DNA of 8,288 bases from AC-37 sp035275105 (lineage in GTDB: Bacteria > Actinomycetota > Thermoleophilia > Solirubrobacterales > Thermoleophilaceae), in the NCBI GenBank assembly GCA_035275105.1, contig DATENL010000323.1, positions 1 through 8,288 on the forward strand, given 5' to 3'. Shown here in pieces: positions 1-6,046 of this stretch. Below the pieces are notes generated by a model. The model did not search any database. It worked only from the letters and a program-made list of their open reading frames with translations, and had not been told where the DNA came from. The position numbers and the translations under genes were made by a program. Each line of letters opens with the position of its first letter. The first letter of the stretch is position 1.

Positions 1-2
1 CG

Positions 3-260
3 CACACCGCGCCGCGGCGCCGCGACACCGACGGCGACGGGATCTCCGACGGGGTCGAGCGCGGGGTCGTGCAGCCGGTGGCCGACCCGCCGGGCGCGGC
101 CCTCGGCACCGCTCCGCGACGGTTCCGCCGGGACCTCGACCCCGCGACCAGGACGGACGCCAGGCGGCGGGACACCGACGGCGACGGCCGCCCGGACGGG
201 GTCGAGGACCAGAACCGCAACGGCCGTCGCGACCGGGGCGAGAGCGACCCGCTCCGCTAG
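3..260 (+). CDS. C-terminal fragment of a protein with DxDGDG (thrombospondin type 3-like) calcium-binding repeats
   Basis: The reading frame is open from the left edge and ends in TAG at 258-260, so only the last 85 residues are visible; the N-terminus lies outside the window. Two acidic repeats are clear: DTDGDGISDGVERG at 24-65 and DTDGDGRPDGVE at 171-206, the latter followed by DQNRNGRRDRGESDP. These match the loop pattern DxDxDGxxD / DxNxNGxxDxGExDP of thrombospondin type 3 and related EF-hand-like repeats, which bind calcium in extracellular or surface proteins of many bacteria. The two DNA repeats share an identical 17-base core (24-40 and 171-187). The linker between them is rich in Pro, Arg and Ala. 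From family knowledge an exported protein is likely, but the signal peptide and any enzymatic domain would be upstream and cannot be judged. An internal GTG at 69 is open but would cut the first repeat, so it is not preferred. Confidence 0.75.
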   Translation, partial: HTAPRRRDTDGDGISDGVERGVVQPVADPPGAALGTAPRRFRRDLDPATRTDARRRDTDGDGRPDGVEDQNRNGRRDRGESDPLR

Positions 261-281
261 TCATCTGGGAAGATCCGGGTC

Positions 282-1487
282 GTGACGCGCTTCGCCGCCG
301 ACCGCCCGCTCGCGCTCGCGCCAGCCACGGCGTCCGACTACCGCGAGCTCGCCCGCCGCCGGCTGCCGCGCCAGCTCTTCGACTACGTCGACGGCGGCGC
401 GTACGACGAGCGCACGATGCGCGCGAACGTCGCGGACCTCCAGGGCGTGCTGCTGCGGCAGGTGGTCATGCACGACGTCAGCGAGCGCGACCCGGCCGTG
501 GACGTGCTCGGACAGCGCCTCGCGCTCCCGATCGTCCTCGCCCCGGTCGGGCTCGGCGGCATGCTCGCGCCGCGAGCCGAGGTGCAGGCGGCCCGCGCGG
601 CGGAGGCCGCCGGCGTGCCGTTCGTCGAGTCCACCGTCTCGATCTGCAGCATCGAGGAGGTCGCGAAGGCCACGACGAAGCCGCCCTGGTTCCAGCTCTA
701 CGTCATGCGCGATCGAGGGTACGCCCAGGACCTGATGGCCCGCGCCCGCGCGGTCGGCTCGCCGGTGCTGGTCCTCACCGTCGACCTGGCGGTGGTGGGA
801 GCGCGGCACCGCGACACGCGCAACGCGATGGTCGGCGCGCCGAGCACGTGGGCCAAGGTGCGGCGCGGGCTCGACATCGCGAGCCATCCGCGCTGGGTCC
901 GGACGGTCGGCGTGGGCGGGCGCCCGCTCACGTTCGGCAACCTGGAGAAGGCGGTGCCCGAGGCCCAGTCGCCTGAGGCGTTCAAGGACTGGGTCGACTC
1001 CCAGTTCGACCCGAGCGTCACCTGGGACGACATCGCGTGGGTGCGGGAGAACTGGGACGGCCGGCTCGTGGTGAAGGGCGTGCTCGACCCCGAGGACGCC
1101 CGCCGGGCCGTCGACGCCGGGGTCGACGGGCTGGTGGTCTCGAACCACGGCGGCCGCCAGCTGGACGCGGTGCCGTCCACCGCGCGCTCGCTGCCGGCGA
1201 TCGCGGAGGCGGTCGGCGACGAGATCGAGGTGCTGGCCGACGGCGGCGTCCGGAACGGGCTCGACGTCGTGAAGATGGTCGCGATGGGCGCGCGCGCCGT
1301 GCTGATCGGCCGCGCGTGGGCGTGGGCCGTCGCCGCTCGCGGCGGGGCCGGCGTGCGCCACGTGCTCGACGTGATGAAGGCGGACATCGACGTCGCGCTC
1401 GGGCTGACGGGCCACACGTCGATGGCTGACGTCGACCGCTCGGCCCTGCTCGACGAGGGCGAGCGGACGGCGCCGCCCACCGGCTAG
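282..1487 (+). CDS. lldD: FMN-dependent L-lactate dehydrogenase (quinone), alpha-hydroxy-acid oxidase family
   Basis: This 401-aa protein oxidises L-lactate to pyruvate with FMN; in the LldD branch electrons pass to the membrane quinone pool. It resembles E. coli LldD along its whole length, including YxDGGAYxExT near the start, LAPVGLxGM, PFxxSTVSxCxIEEVA and VxKGxLDPEDAR. Catalytic and substrate residues, matched to plant glycolate oxidase, are present: Tyr35, Tyr140 (FQLYV), Asp168 (TVD), Arg175, Lys265, the catalytic base His289 and Arg292 in SNHGGRQLD. The phosphate-binding DGGVRNGLD and IGRAWAW segments follow. The GTG start at 282 has a weak GGGAAG about nine bases upstream and gives roughly 11 residues more than E. 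coli LldD. No lactate permease or LldR-type regulator is adjacent. The stop is one base from that of the convergent sulfatase. Another 2-hydroxy-acid substrate, such as mandelate, is possible, but the LldD-like motifs make lactate most likely. Confidence 0.9.
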   Translation: MTRFAADRPLALAPATASDYRELARRRLPRQLFDYVDGGAYDERTMRANVADLQGVLLRQVVMHDVSERDPAVDVLGQRLALPIVLAPVGLGGMLAPRAEVQAARAAEAAGVPFVESTVSICSIEEVAKATTKPPWFQLYVMRDRGYAQDLMARARAVGSPVLVLTVDLAVVGARHRDTRNAMVGAPSTWAKVRRGLDIASHPRWVRTVGVGGRPLTFGNLEKAVPEAQSPEAFKDWVDSQFDPSVTWDDIAWVRENWDGRLVVKGVLDPEDARRAVDAGVDGLVVSNHGGRQLDAVPSTARSLPAIAEAVGDEIEVLADGGVRNGLDVVKMVAMGARAVLIGRAWAWAVAARGGAGVRHVLDVMKADIDVALGLTGHTSMADVDRSALLDEGERTAPPTG

Positions 1488-1488
1488 C

Positions 1489-2904
1489 TCAGGGTCGCGC
1501 GGCGGGCGCGCGGCAGCCCTTGCCGCGGCACCACTGGACCGCGGCGAGGCGCCGCGTGAGGTCGTTCTCGACGGCGCTGAAGCTGGGGTCGAAGGCGTGG
1601 TTGACGGTCTGCGCCGGATCGGTCTGCAGGTCGTACAGCTCCCGCTCGCCGTTCGAGTACTCGGTGTAGGTCCAGCGCCGGCCGCGGATCCCCGCGAAGC
1701 GGAGCCCGCCGCCGTGCACCGCCCGGCCCTCGATCAGGATGTCGCGGGCCGGCAGCCGCCGCCCGTCGCGGATCAGCGGGAGCAGCGAGACCCCGTCCTG
1801 GGGCAGGCCCGGCGAGGTGCCGGTCGCGTCGAGGATGGTCGGAGCCATGTCGACGTTCGACACGAGCTGCGGCAGCCGGACGCCGCGCGGAACCCCGGGC
1901 CCGCGGACCACGAGCGGGATCCGGAGGGCCGGCTCGTACGGGAGCGTCTTCCCGTACGGGATCCGGTGCTCGCCGTGGAAGTAGCCGTTGTCGGCGGTGT
2001 AGAGGATCAGCGTGTCGCGCAGCTCCCGCTTCGCGCGGAGCGCCTCGATCAGCCGCGCGACCCCGCGATCGACCGCCTGGAGCGACTCCAGCTCCTGCTG
2101 GTAGTTCTCCTGGATCCCGGCCCGCTGCTCCTCGGTCAGCGGCGGGAAGTCCTGGATCGGCGCGGGCTTGTCGGCGATGTCGGCCTCGTCGAAGGACTCG
2201 TCCATCGGCAGCGGCTCGGAGGCGAAGCTGTCGCGGTCGAGCGGCGAGGGCTCGGGGGTCGGTATCCCCTCCGGGTCGTCGGGCTCCGACGGCCCGCCGA
2301 ACTGGTAGTGCGGAGCGAGGTACGCCGCCCACATGAAGAACGGGCGCTTCCGGTCCGACGCGCGGCCGATCAACCTCACGGCCTTGTCCGTCATCACGTC
2401 GGTCTGGTAGTAGGCGGTCGCCGGCACGAAGTTGCGCAGGCGACCGTTGTCGTTGAACGTGAAGCCGTAGTAGTGGTAGGTGCTCGGGTCGACCAGCCCG
2501 TGCCAGCCCGTCCACCCGGGCGGGACCTCGGTCGGGTCCTCGCGCCCGTACTCGTTCAGGTACTTGCCGAGGTGGATCGTCTGGTAGCTGACGTTGCGGA
2601 GCCAGACCGGAAGCGTGTTCTCGCCGCGCAGCTTGTAGTAGCCGCCGCGGGGCGCGACGTTCGCGAACACGCCGTGGTTGTGGGCGTACTGGCCGGTGAG
2701 GAAGGTCGCGCGCGACGGGCAGCAGAGCGCGTACGAGGCGAACGCGTTGTCGAACGTCGTCCCGGCGTCCACCAGCAGGCGGTTGACGTTGGGCATCGTG
2801 CGCAGCGACGCGGCGGTCTGGTCGTCGGTCTCGATGACGAGGACGTTCGGCCGGCGCTGCGGCGCAGCCGCTGCGACCGAGCACGCCATGAGGGCCACGG
2901 CCAC
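1489..2904 (-). CDS. exported sulfatase (arylsulfatase family, formylglycine-dependent)
   Basis: This 471-aa protein belongs to the type I sulfatases of the alkaline phosphatase superfamily, which hydrolyse sulfate esters and usually act outside the cytoplasm. The signature CCPSRATFLTG starts at Cys61, the residue converted to formylglycine by a maturation enzyme. Metal-site residues are visible: Asp27-Asp28 after the first strand (PNVLVIETDD) and Asp305-Asn306 in TADNGYFHGEHR. Basic active-site positions include His75/His77 (YAHNHGV), the LGKYLNEYG lysine, His313 and Lys319. Two cysteines near the C-terminus (WCRGKGC) could form a disulfide. The N-terminus is hydrophobic and Ala-rich, with a possible LMAC lipobox ending at Cys8. 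The GTG at 2904 is the first standard start in this frame, but the best signal-peptide sequence (RRSILRIAV...) lies just upstream without a start codon, so the true start is uncertain. The substrate cannot be read from the sequence, and no sulfatase-maturase gene is present in the window. Confidence 0.88.
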   Translation of the reverse strand: MAVALMACSVAAAAPQRRPNVLVIETDDQTAASLRTMPNVNRLLVDAGTTFDNAFASYALCCPSRATFLTGQYAHNHGVFANVAPRGGYYKLRGENTLPVWLRNVSYQTIHLGKYLNEYGREDPTEVPPGWTGWHGLVDPSTYHYYGFTFNDNGRLRNFVPATAYYQTDVMTDKAVRLIGRASDRKRPFFMWAAYLAPHYQFGGPSEPDDPEGIPTPEPSPLDRDSFASEPLPMDESFDEADIADKPAPIQDFPPLTEEQRAGIQENYQQELESLQAVDRGVARLIEALRAKRELRDTLILYTADNGYFHGEHRIPYGKTLPYEPALRIPLVVRGPGVPRGVRLPQLVSNVDMAPTILDATGTSPGLPQDGVSLLPLIRDGRRLPARDILIEGRAVHGGGLRFAGIRGRRWTYTEYSNGERELYDLQTDPAQTVNHAFDPSFSAVENDLTRRLAAVQWCRGKGCRAPAARP

Positions 2905-2960
2905 GGCGATGACGGCGATCCTGAGGATGGATCGACGATAGCTCGCCCGCGGCGGATGGA

Positions 2961-3536
2961 ATGATCCCCGTGGTGGCTCGGGTGGCGAAATCGCGCGGAC
3001 GCAGGTGGATACTGCTCGCCCTGTTCGCCGGCACCCTGCTGTTCGGGGCCCTCCAGCTTCCGTCGCTCGGCGACATGAGCGACCGCGGCGTCGGCATCGT
3101 CGAGCTCGAGCTGTCGCGGACGAGCGAGGCCGCGGCGCGGCACTACGACGAGCTCGGCGAGGCCGGCCGCGACGCCGCCCGGACGTCGCTCTACCTCGAC
3201 TACCCGTACCTGGTCTTCTACGGGCTCTTCTTCGCGGCGGCGTGCCTGGTCGTGGCCGAGCGGGCGGCCGAGCGGGGGATGCCGCGCCTCGCTCGACCGG
3301 GCCGGCCGCTGGCCGTCGGCGCGCTGGTGGGCGCGGCCTGCGACGCCGTCGAGAACGTCGCGCTCCTGCGCGTGCTGGCGGGACACACCGCGGAGCCGTG
3401 GCCCGGCATCGCCTACGGCTTCGCCGCGGCGAAGTTCGCGCTGACCTTCGCCGCGGCCGTGTACGCGATCGTCGGGTTCGTGATTACGGCGACGCGCGGT
3501 CCGGCGCGAACGCCGCCGCCAGCCGTGCCAGGGTGA
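2961..3536 (+). CDS. four-helix integral membrane protein, function unknown
   Basis: I do not recognise the family. The 191-aa product has four likely membrane helices at about residues 16-33, 77-99, 116-139 and 151-176. A basic N-terminus (KSRGRR) suggests that end is cytoplasmic. An approximately 40-residue loop between helices 1 and 2 is acidic and Glu/Ala-rich, probably outside. Helix 2 is aromatic and begins with YLDYPYLVFYGLF; helix 3 holds a polar DAVEN motif, unusual inside a membrane segment and perhaps functional. The tail is Pro-rich. The start is divergent from the sulfatase with only 56 bases between the annotated starts. The ATG at 2961 has only GGATGGA directly before it; the GTG at 2970 would place that purine stretch at a better distance and may be the true start. 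The last 53 bases overlap the 3' end of the convergent DoxX-like gene. Confidence 0.72.
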   Translation: MIPVVARVAKSRGRRWILLALFAGTLLFGALQLPSLGDMSDRGVGIVELELSRTSEAAARHYDELGEAGRDAARTSLYLDYPYLVFYGLFFAAACLVVAERAAERGMPRLARPGRPLAVGALVGAACDAVENVALLRVLAGHTAEPWPGIAYGFAAAKFALTFAAAVYAIVGFVITATRGPARTPPPAVPG

Positions 3537-3933
3537 GCGCGCCGAGCAGGAGCCCGAAGTCGCGCAGCGCGATGTCGCCGTAGCCGCCCACCAGGAGCAG
3601 GCTGACGATGATGCCCGCGAGCCAGCCGGCCACGAGGAGGCCGCCGAAGCGCGGGCTCACGAGCACGACGAGCCCCGCGACTATCTCCACGACGCCGACG
3701 ATGTACATCGCGTCCATGGCGCTGCCCGGGAGCAGGTCGTTGAACTCGGGCGCGAGGTACTTCGTCCAGTCGTCGGTCAGGACCTGGGCGAACTTGTCGA
3801 GTCCGAACAGGATCGGCGCCACCGTGAACGCGATCCGAAGCAGCACGAACGCCTGGGCCGCCGGATCGCGGCGGAGGACGTTCGGCTTGGGTACGGGTAC
3901 CGGCCGCAGGACGGCCGCGACTGCACTGCTCAT
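3484..3933 (-). CDS. DoxX-like four-helix membrane protein
   Basis: This 149-aa protein has a Pro/basic N-terminal tail (PVPVPKPN) and four predicted membrane helices at about residues 27-46, 73-93, 96-116 and 120-143. The pattern FGLDKF after helix 1, then VGVVEIVAGLVVLVSPRFG and a last helix starting RDFGLLLGAL, fits the broad DoxX/SURF4-like group. In that group, some members are subunits of thiosulfate:quinone oxidoreductase and others are linked to oxidative or thiol stress; the assignment is by pattern only. The start is well fixed by a perfect Shine-Dalgarno AAGGAGG (3939-3945) five bases upstream. It lies behind the anti-sigma gene on the same strand, but a separate promoter-like site at 3964-3992 matches those of the sigma factor and transaldolase. 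Control by the neighbouring ECF sigma factor is inferred. The stop overlaps the convergent membrane-protein gene. Confidence 0.78.
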   Translation of the reverse strand: MSSAVAAVLRPVPVPKPNVLRRDPAAQAFVLLRIAFTVAPILFGLDKFAQVLTDDWTKYLAPEFNDLLPGSAMDAMYIVGVVEIVAGLVVLVSPRFGGLLVAGWLAGIIVSLLLVGGYGDIALRDFGLLLGALTLARLAAAFAPDRASP

Positions 3934-3938
3934 GTCTG

Positions 3939-3945
3939 CCTCCTT
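3939..3945 (-). promoter_or_regulatory. strong Shine-Dalgarno of the DoxX-like gene
   Basis: The minus strand reads AAGGAGG five bases before the ATG at 3933. It is the strongest ribosome binding site I found in the window. With this site and its own promoter-like element, the gene looks suited to high expression once its promoter is active. Confidence 0.8.
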
Positions 3946-3963
3946 GGGAGCTTGCTTGCCCCC

Positions 3964-3992
3964 TTAGCGACGCGAGCGGCCGCGGTCTTACC
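3964..3992 (-). promoter_or_regulatory. candidate ECF-sigma promoter of the DoxX-like gene (GGTAAG-N14-CGTCGCTAA)
   Basis: On the minus strand GGTAAG (3992-3987) is followed after 14 bases by CGTCGC (3972-3967) and TAA (3966-3964). The same two blocks at the same spacing precede the sigma factor and transaldolase genes. CGTC is a classic ECF -10 core and GGTAA resembles the GGAAC-type -35. The site sits between the anti-sigma stop and the DoxX-like start. Transcription would start about 20-30 bases before the ATG, leaving room for the Shine-Dalgarno. Confidence 0.62.
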
Positions 3993-3995
3993 CGC

Positions 3996-4217
3996 CTAGC
4001 CCGCCGCGAGCTCGCGCAGGCTCTCGTACTCCTCGCGGCAGGTCGCGCAGCCCTCGAGGTGCGGGCGCATTCCCGGGATCCGCTCGTCGGCCGCCTGGCC
4101 GCGCAGCTCGAGGTCCACGTACTCGTCGAGCTTCTCGAAGCACCCGTCGCAGAGCAGCTCGGGCTCCGCGGGGCCCAGCACCCGCCGGATCGCGCTATCG
4201 CGCTCGGCGTCGCTCAT
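3996..4217 (-). CDS. zinc-binding anti-sigma factor (ZAS / zf-HC2 type, RsrA-like)
   Basis: This 73-aa cytoplasmic protein has the H-x3-C-x2-C motif HLEGCATC (His53, Cys57, Cys60) that defines ZAS anti-sigma factors, which bind and block ECF sigma factors. Two more cysteines lie upstream in CDGC (Cys23, Cys26). CFEKLDEYVDLEL aligns with the CSEILDHLYEFLD region of Streptomyces RsrA, putting Cys26 in the place of the redox-active first zinc ligand, with almost the same distance to the His. This suggests thiol-oxidation sensing, which is inference. There is no membrane segment. The ATG at 4217 overlaps the sigma stop as ATGA and has its own GGGAGGA just upstream. The ATG at 4229 is also open but would skip that site and extend the overlap. 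The coupled order, sigma then anti-sigma, is standard for cognate pairs. Confidence 0.88.
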   Translation of the reverse strand: MSDAERDSAIRRVLGPAEPELLCDGCFEKLDEYVDLELRGQAADERIPGMRPHLEGCATCREEYESLRELAAG

Positions 4218-4858
4218 GAGTCCTCCCATCCGATCGCGAACCCCCGCTCGGCGAGCGCCGAGCGCAGCTTGCGCCGCGCGTCGTGCAGCGTCTTGTAGAG
4301 CGCGTTTCGGTTGGTGTCGAGCCGCTCCGCGAGCACGTCGATCGGAACGCCGTCGATGGCGAGCGCCACCAGCACGCGCCGCTGGTGCTCGGTGAGCGCG
4401 TCGCCGATGGTCTCGGACATCGCCGCCAGGAGCTCGCCGCGCTCGGCGTCCTCGGCCGGCCCGCGCGTGGAGGGCGCCAGCCGCGTCCAGCTATCCGAGT
4501 CCAGGACCACCTCGCGCTCCTGCCAGGCGCGCTTGCGGACGCGTACGCCCGCCTCGAGGATCGCGAACTTGTACGCCCAGGTCGTGAAGCGGCTGGCGCC
4601 GCGGAAGTCGTCGAGCTTCGCGAGCACGGCGACGAGGGCGTCGTCGGCCGCCTGCATCGCGACGTCGTCGAAGCTCTCCCCGCGCACCCGCGCGAGGCTC
4701 GCGCTTCGCCGCGCGACCTCGAATCGGGCACCCCGCAGGAGCAGCTCGTGAAGCGCCGCGATCGCGCGGTCGCGCGCGGGACCTGTGTCGCGCAGCGCGT
4801 CGAGCCAGACCGCGGAGTCGCTGTCGGCGGATGGTGCCGCAAGGGCGCTCGTGGACAC
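4214..4858 (-). CDS. ECF RNA polymerase sigma factor (sigma-70 family)
   Basis: This 214-aa protein has the two-domain ECF layout. Sigma region 2 covers about residues 31-110, with LHELLLRGARFEVARR, the acidic QAADDALVAVLAKLDDF and FTTWAYKFAI at 91-100 (-10 recognition and core binding). Sigma region 4 covers about 145-205, with a helix-turn-helix near 169-192 (VPIDVLAERLDTNRNALYKTL) that reads the -35 element. It matches a known actinobacterial ECF type with an N-terminal WLxxLR segment and SRFTTWAYKF motif. The GTG at 4858 is the only standard in-frame start between the candidate promoter and the conserved part; no clear Shine-Dalgarno precedes it. The reading frame stays open far upstream to 5863, but that part is antisense to transaldolase. 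A zinc anti-sigma gene follows with ATGA overlap, and a promoter-like site shared with two neighbours suggests autoregulation. Confidence 0.88.
   Translation of the reverse strand: MSTSALAAPSADSDSAVWLDALRDTGPARDRAIAALHELLLRGARFEVARRSASLARVRGESFDDVAMQAADDALVAVLAKLDDFRGASRFTTWAYKFAILEAGVRVRKRAWQEREVVLDSDSWTRLAPSTRGPAEDAERGELLAAMSETIGDALTEHQRRVLVALAIDGVPIDVLAERLDTNRNALYKTLHDARRKLRSALAERGFAIGWEDS
4221..4227 (-). promoter_or_regulatory. Shine-Dalgarno deciding the anti-sigma start
   Basis: The minus strand reads GGGAGGA, ending three bases before the ATG at 4217. It lies inside the end of the sigma gene. With the ATGA stop-start overlap it supports translational coupling and favours 4217 over the upstream ATG at 4229. 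Confidence 0.65.
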
Positions 4859-4893
4859 CCTGGCGACCGTAGCAGCGGAGTCGGCATGCCACG

Positions 4894-4922
4894 TTTGCGC
4901 CGCGACCGCCGCCCTTCTTACC
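4894..4922 (-). promoter_or_regulatory. candidate autoregulatory promoter of the ECF sigma operon (GGTAAG-N14-CGGCGCAAA)
   Basis: On the minus strand GGTAAG (4922-4917) is followed after 14 bases by CGGCGC (4902-4897) and AAA (4896-4894). Block sequence and spacing match the sites before transaldolase and the DoxX-like gene. Transcription would start near 4887, about 30 bases before the GTG. ECF sigma factors commonly transcribe their own operon. Confidence 0.62.
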
Positions 4923-4930
4923 GAGGTAAG
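4917..4930. repeat. 14-bp interrupted palindrome made of two back-to-back GGTAAG boxes
   Basis: CTTACC-GA-GGTAAG has perfect 6-bp arms around a 2-bp centre. Each arm is the -35-like box of one of two divergent candidate promoters. The two holoenzymes would therefore bind side by side or compete. It could also be an operator for a dimeric regulator, but the third, single copy before the DoxX-like gene argues for a -35 element. Confidence 0.75.
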
Positions 4931-4953
4931 AGATCGCCGCCGCCCGACGCCAA
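4925..4953 (+). promoter_or_regulatory. candidate ECF-sigma promoter of transaldolase (GGTAAG-N14-CGACGCCAA)
   Basis: GGTAAG (4925-4930) is followed after 14 bases by CGACGC (4945-4950) and CAA (4951-4953). The transaldolase ATG begins eight bases after the last A, the expected distance to a transcription start. No Shine-Dalgarno exists in the short stretch between. The transcript is therefore probably leaderless. Confidence 0.62.
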
Positions 4954-4960
4954 CCCCTAC

Positions 4961-6046
4961 ATGAGCACTTCGATTCGAATCCTCACCGAGCGCGACGTGT
5001 CGATCTGGCTCGACACTCTCTCGCGCGACCTGATCGAGGACGGCGCGCTCGCGTCGTCGATGGCGGACCTCGCCGTCGCGGGCGTGACCTCCAACCCAAC
5101 CATCTTCGCGGGTGCGATCCACGGCTCCGACCGCTACGACGCCCAGCTGCGGGCCGAGATGCGCGCGGGGGTCGAGGACCCGCGCGAGCTCTTCCTCGCG
5201 CTCGCCCTCGACGACGTCCGCCGGGCCGCCGACCTCCTGCGCCCGCTCCACGACGCGAGCCGCGGCGAGAACGGGTTCGTGTCGTTCGAGTGCACGCCGG
5301 ACGTGGCCTACGACACCGACGCGACCGTCGCGCAGGCCGTCGACCTGCATCGCCGCATAGCGCGGCCGAACGCGATGATCAAGGTCCCGGCGACCGGGCC
5401 GGGGATCGCCGCGATCGAGGAGCTCACGGCGCTCGGGGTGAGCGTGAACGTGACGCTCCTGTTCGCCGTCTCGCGCTACGAGGGGGCGGTCGAGGCGTAC
5501 CTGCGCGGGCTGGAACGCCGCGTCGGCGCCGGGCTGCCGCTCGGCGGGATCGCGTCGGTCGCCTCCTTCTTCGTGTCGCGTGTCGACGCAAAGGCGGACC
5601 CGCTCCTGCCCGTCGGCTCGCCGCTCCGCGGGCGGATCGGCATCGCGAACGCGCGCGTGGCGTACGCCCGCCACCTCGACCTGATCGCCGCGCCGCGCTG
5701 GCAGCGGCTGGCGGGGCTCGGTGCGCGGGTGCAGCGACCGCTGTGGGCGAGCACGGCCACGAAGGACCCGGCCTACCGCGACACGCTGTACCTCGAGCAG
5801 CTCGCCCTGCCCGGCACGATCCTCACCGTGCCGGAGGCGACCCTGGGCGCGTTCGCCGCGCACGGCGACCCGGGCCGGACGGAGCCGCTCGACGTCGACG
5901 CCGCTCGGTGGATCGCCGCCGCCGCGCCCGACCTCCCGGGGATCACCGCCGAGCTCGAGCGCGACGGCGTCGAGGCCTTCAGCCGCTCGTACCGGGAGCT
6001 GCTGGCCGAGCTCGCGGAGCGCGCGCGGCCGGCTCGTGCGGCGTAG
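4961..6046 (+). CDS. tal: transaldolase
   Basis: This 361-aa cytoplasmic TIM-barrel enzyme of the non-oxidative pentose phosphate pathway moves a dihydroxyacetone unit from sedoheptulose 7-phosphate to glyceraldehyde 3-phosphate. Family motifs run in order: VAGVTSNPTIF near residues 41-51, VSFECTPDVAYDT, the Schiff-base lysine Lys141 in NAMIKVPAT, SVNVTLLF, ASFFVSRVD and the late WASTATKDPAYRDT/LPGTILTVPEATL block. Its length fits the longer actinobacterial transaldolases. The frame is open back to 4283, but that stretch is antisense to the sigma gene; the ATG at 4961 begins where homology begins and directly follows the promoter-like site. No Shine-Dalgarno is present, consistent with a leaderless mRNA. 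No transketolase or glucose-6-phosphate dehydrogenase gene is adjacent, which is unusual for actinobacterial tal. Its pairing with the ECF operon suggests stress control. The last 68 bases overlap the convergent metallo-hydrolase gene. Confidence 0.92.
   Translation: MSTSIRILTERDVSIWLDTLSRDLIEDGALASSMADLAVAGVTSNPTIFAGAIHGSDRYDAQLRAEMRAGVEDPRELFLALALDDVRRAADLLRPLHDASRGENGFVSFECTPDVAYDTDATVAQAVDLHRRIARPNAMIKVPATGPGIAAIEELTALGVSVNVTLLFAVSRYEGAVEAYLRGLERRVGAGLPLGGIASVASFFVSRVDAKADPLLPVGSPLRGRIGIANARVAYARHLDLIAAPRWQRLAGLGARVQRPLWASTATKDPAYRDTLYLEQLALPGTILTVPEATLGAFAAHGDPGRTEPLDVDAARWIAAAAPDLPGITAELERDGVEAFSRSYRELLAELAERARPARAA

Noticed and set aside
261..1415. Long minus-strand reading frame opposite lldD
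   Set aside because: Its product is rich in Arg, His, Ala and Asp with no family pattern, and the plus strand encodes a clear LldD. It is a GC-rich shadow.
1488..1488. Search for a terminator between lldD and the sulfatase
   Set aside because: The genes are one base apart; GCTAGC at the junction is just a stop-codon palindrome and too short for a terminator.
1484..3097. 537-aa minus-strand frame overlapping the sulfatase
   Set aside because: It begins with an ATG in the divergent membrane-protein gene, but its body is low-complexity and lacks the sulfatase motifs, which are all in the frame ending at 1489.
4195..4887. Minus-strand frame starting at ATG 4887, close to the predicted sigma transcript start
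   Set aside because: It is tempting as a leaderless start, but the frame is out of phase with the sigma domains and gives an Arg/Ser/Pro-rich product.
4283..4960. Upstream in-frame extension of transaldolase
   Set aside because: The frame is open back to 4283, but that part is antisense to the sigma factor and has no transaldolase similarity. Homology and the promoter-like site both place the start at 4961.
4859..5863. N-terminal extension of the sigma factor
   Set aside because: The frame stays open into the transaldolase gene, but the extra sequence is antisense to a real gene and lies upstream of the candidate promoter.
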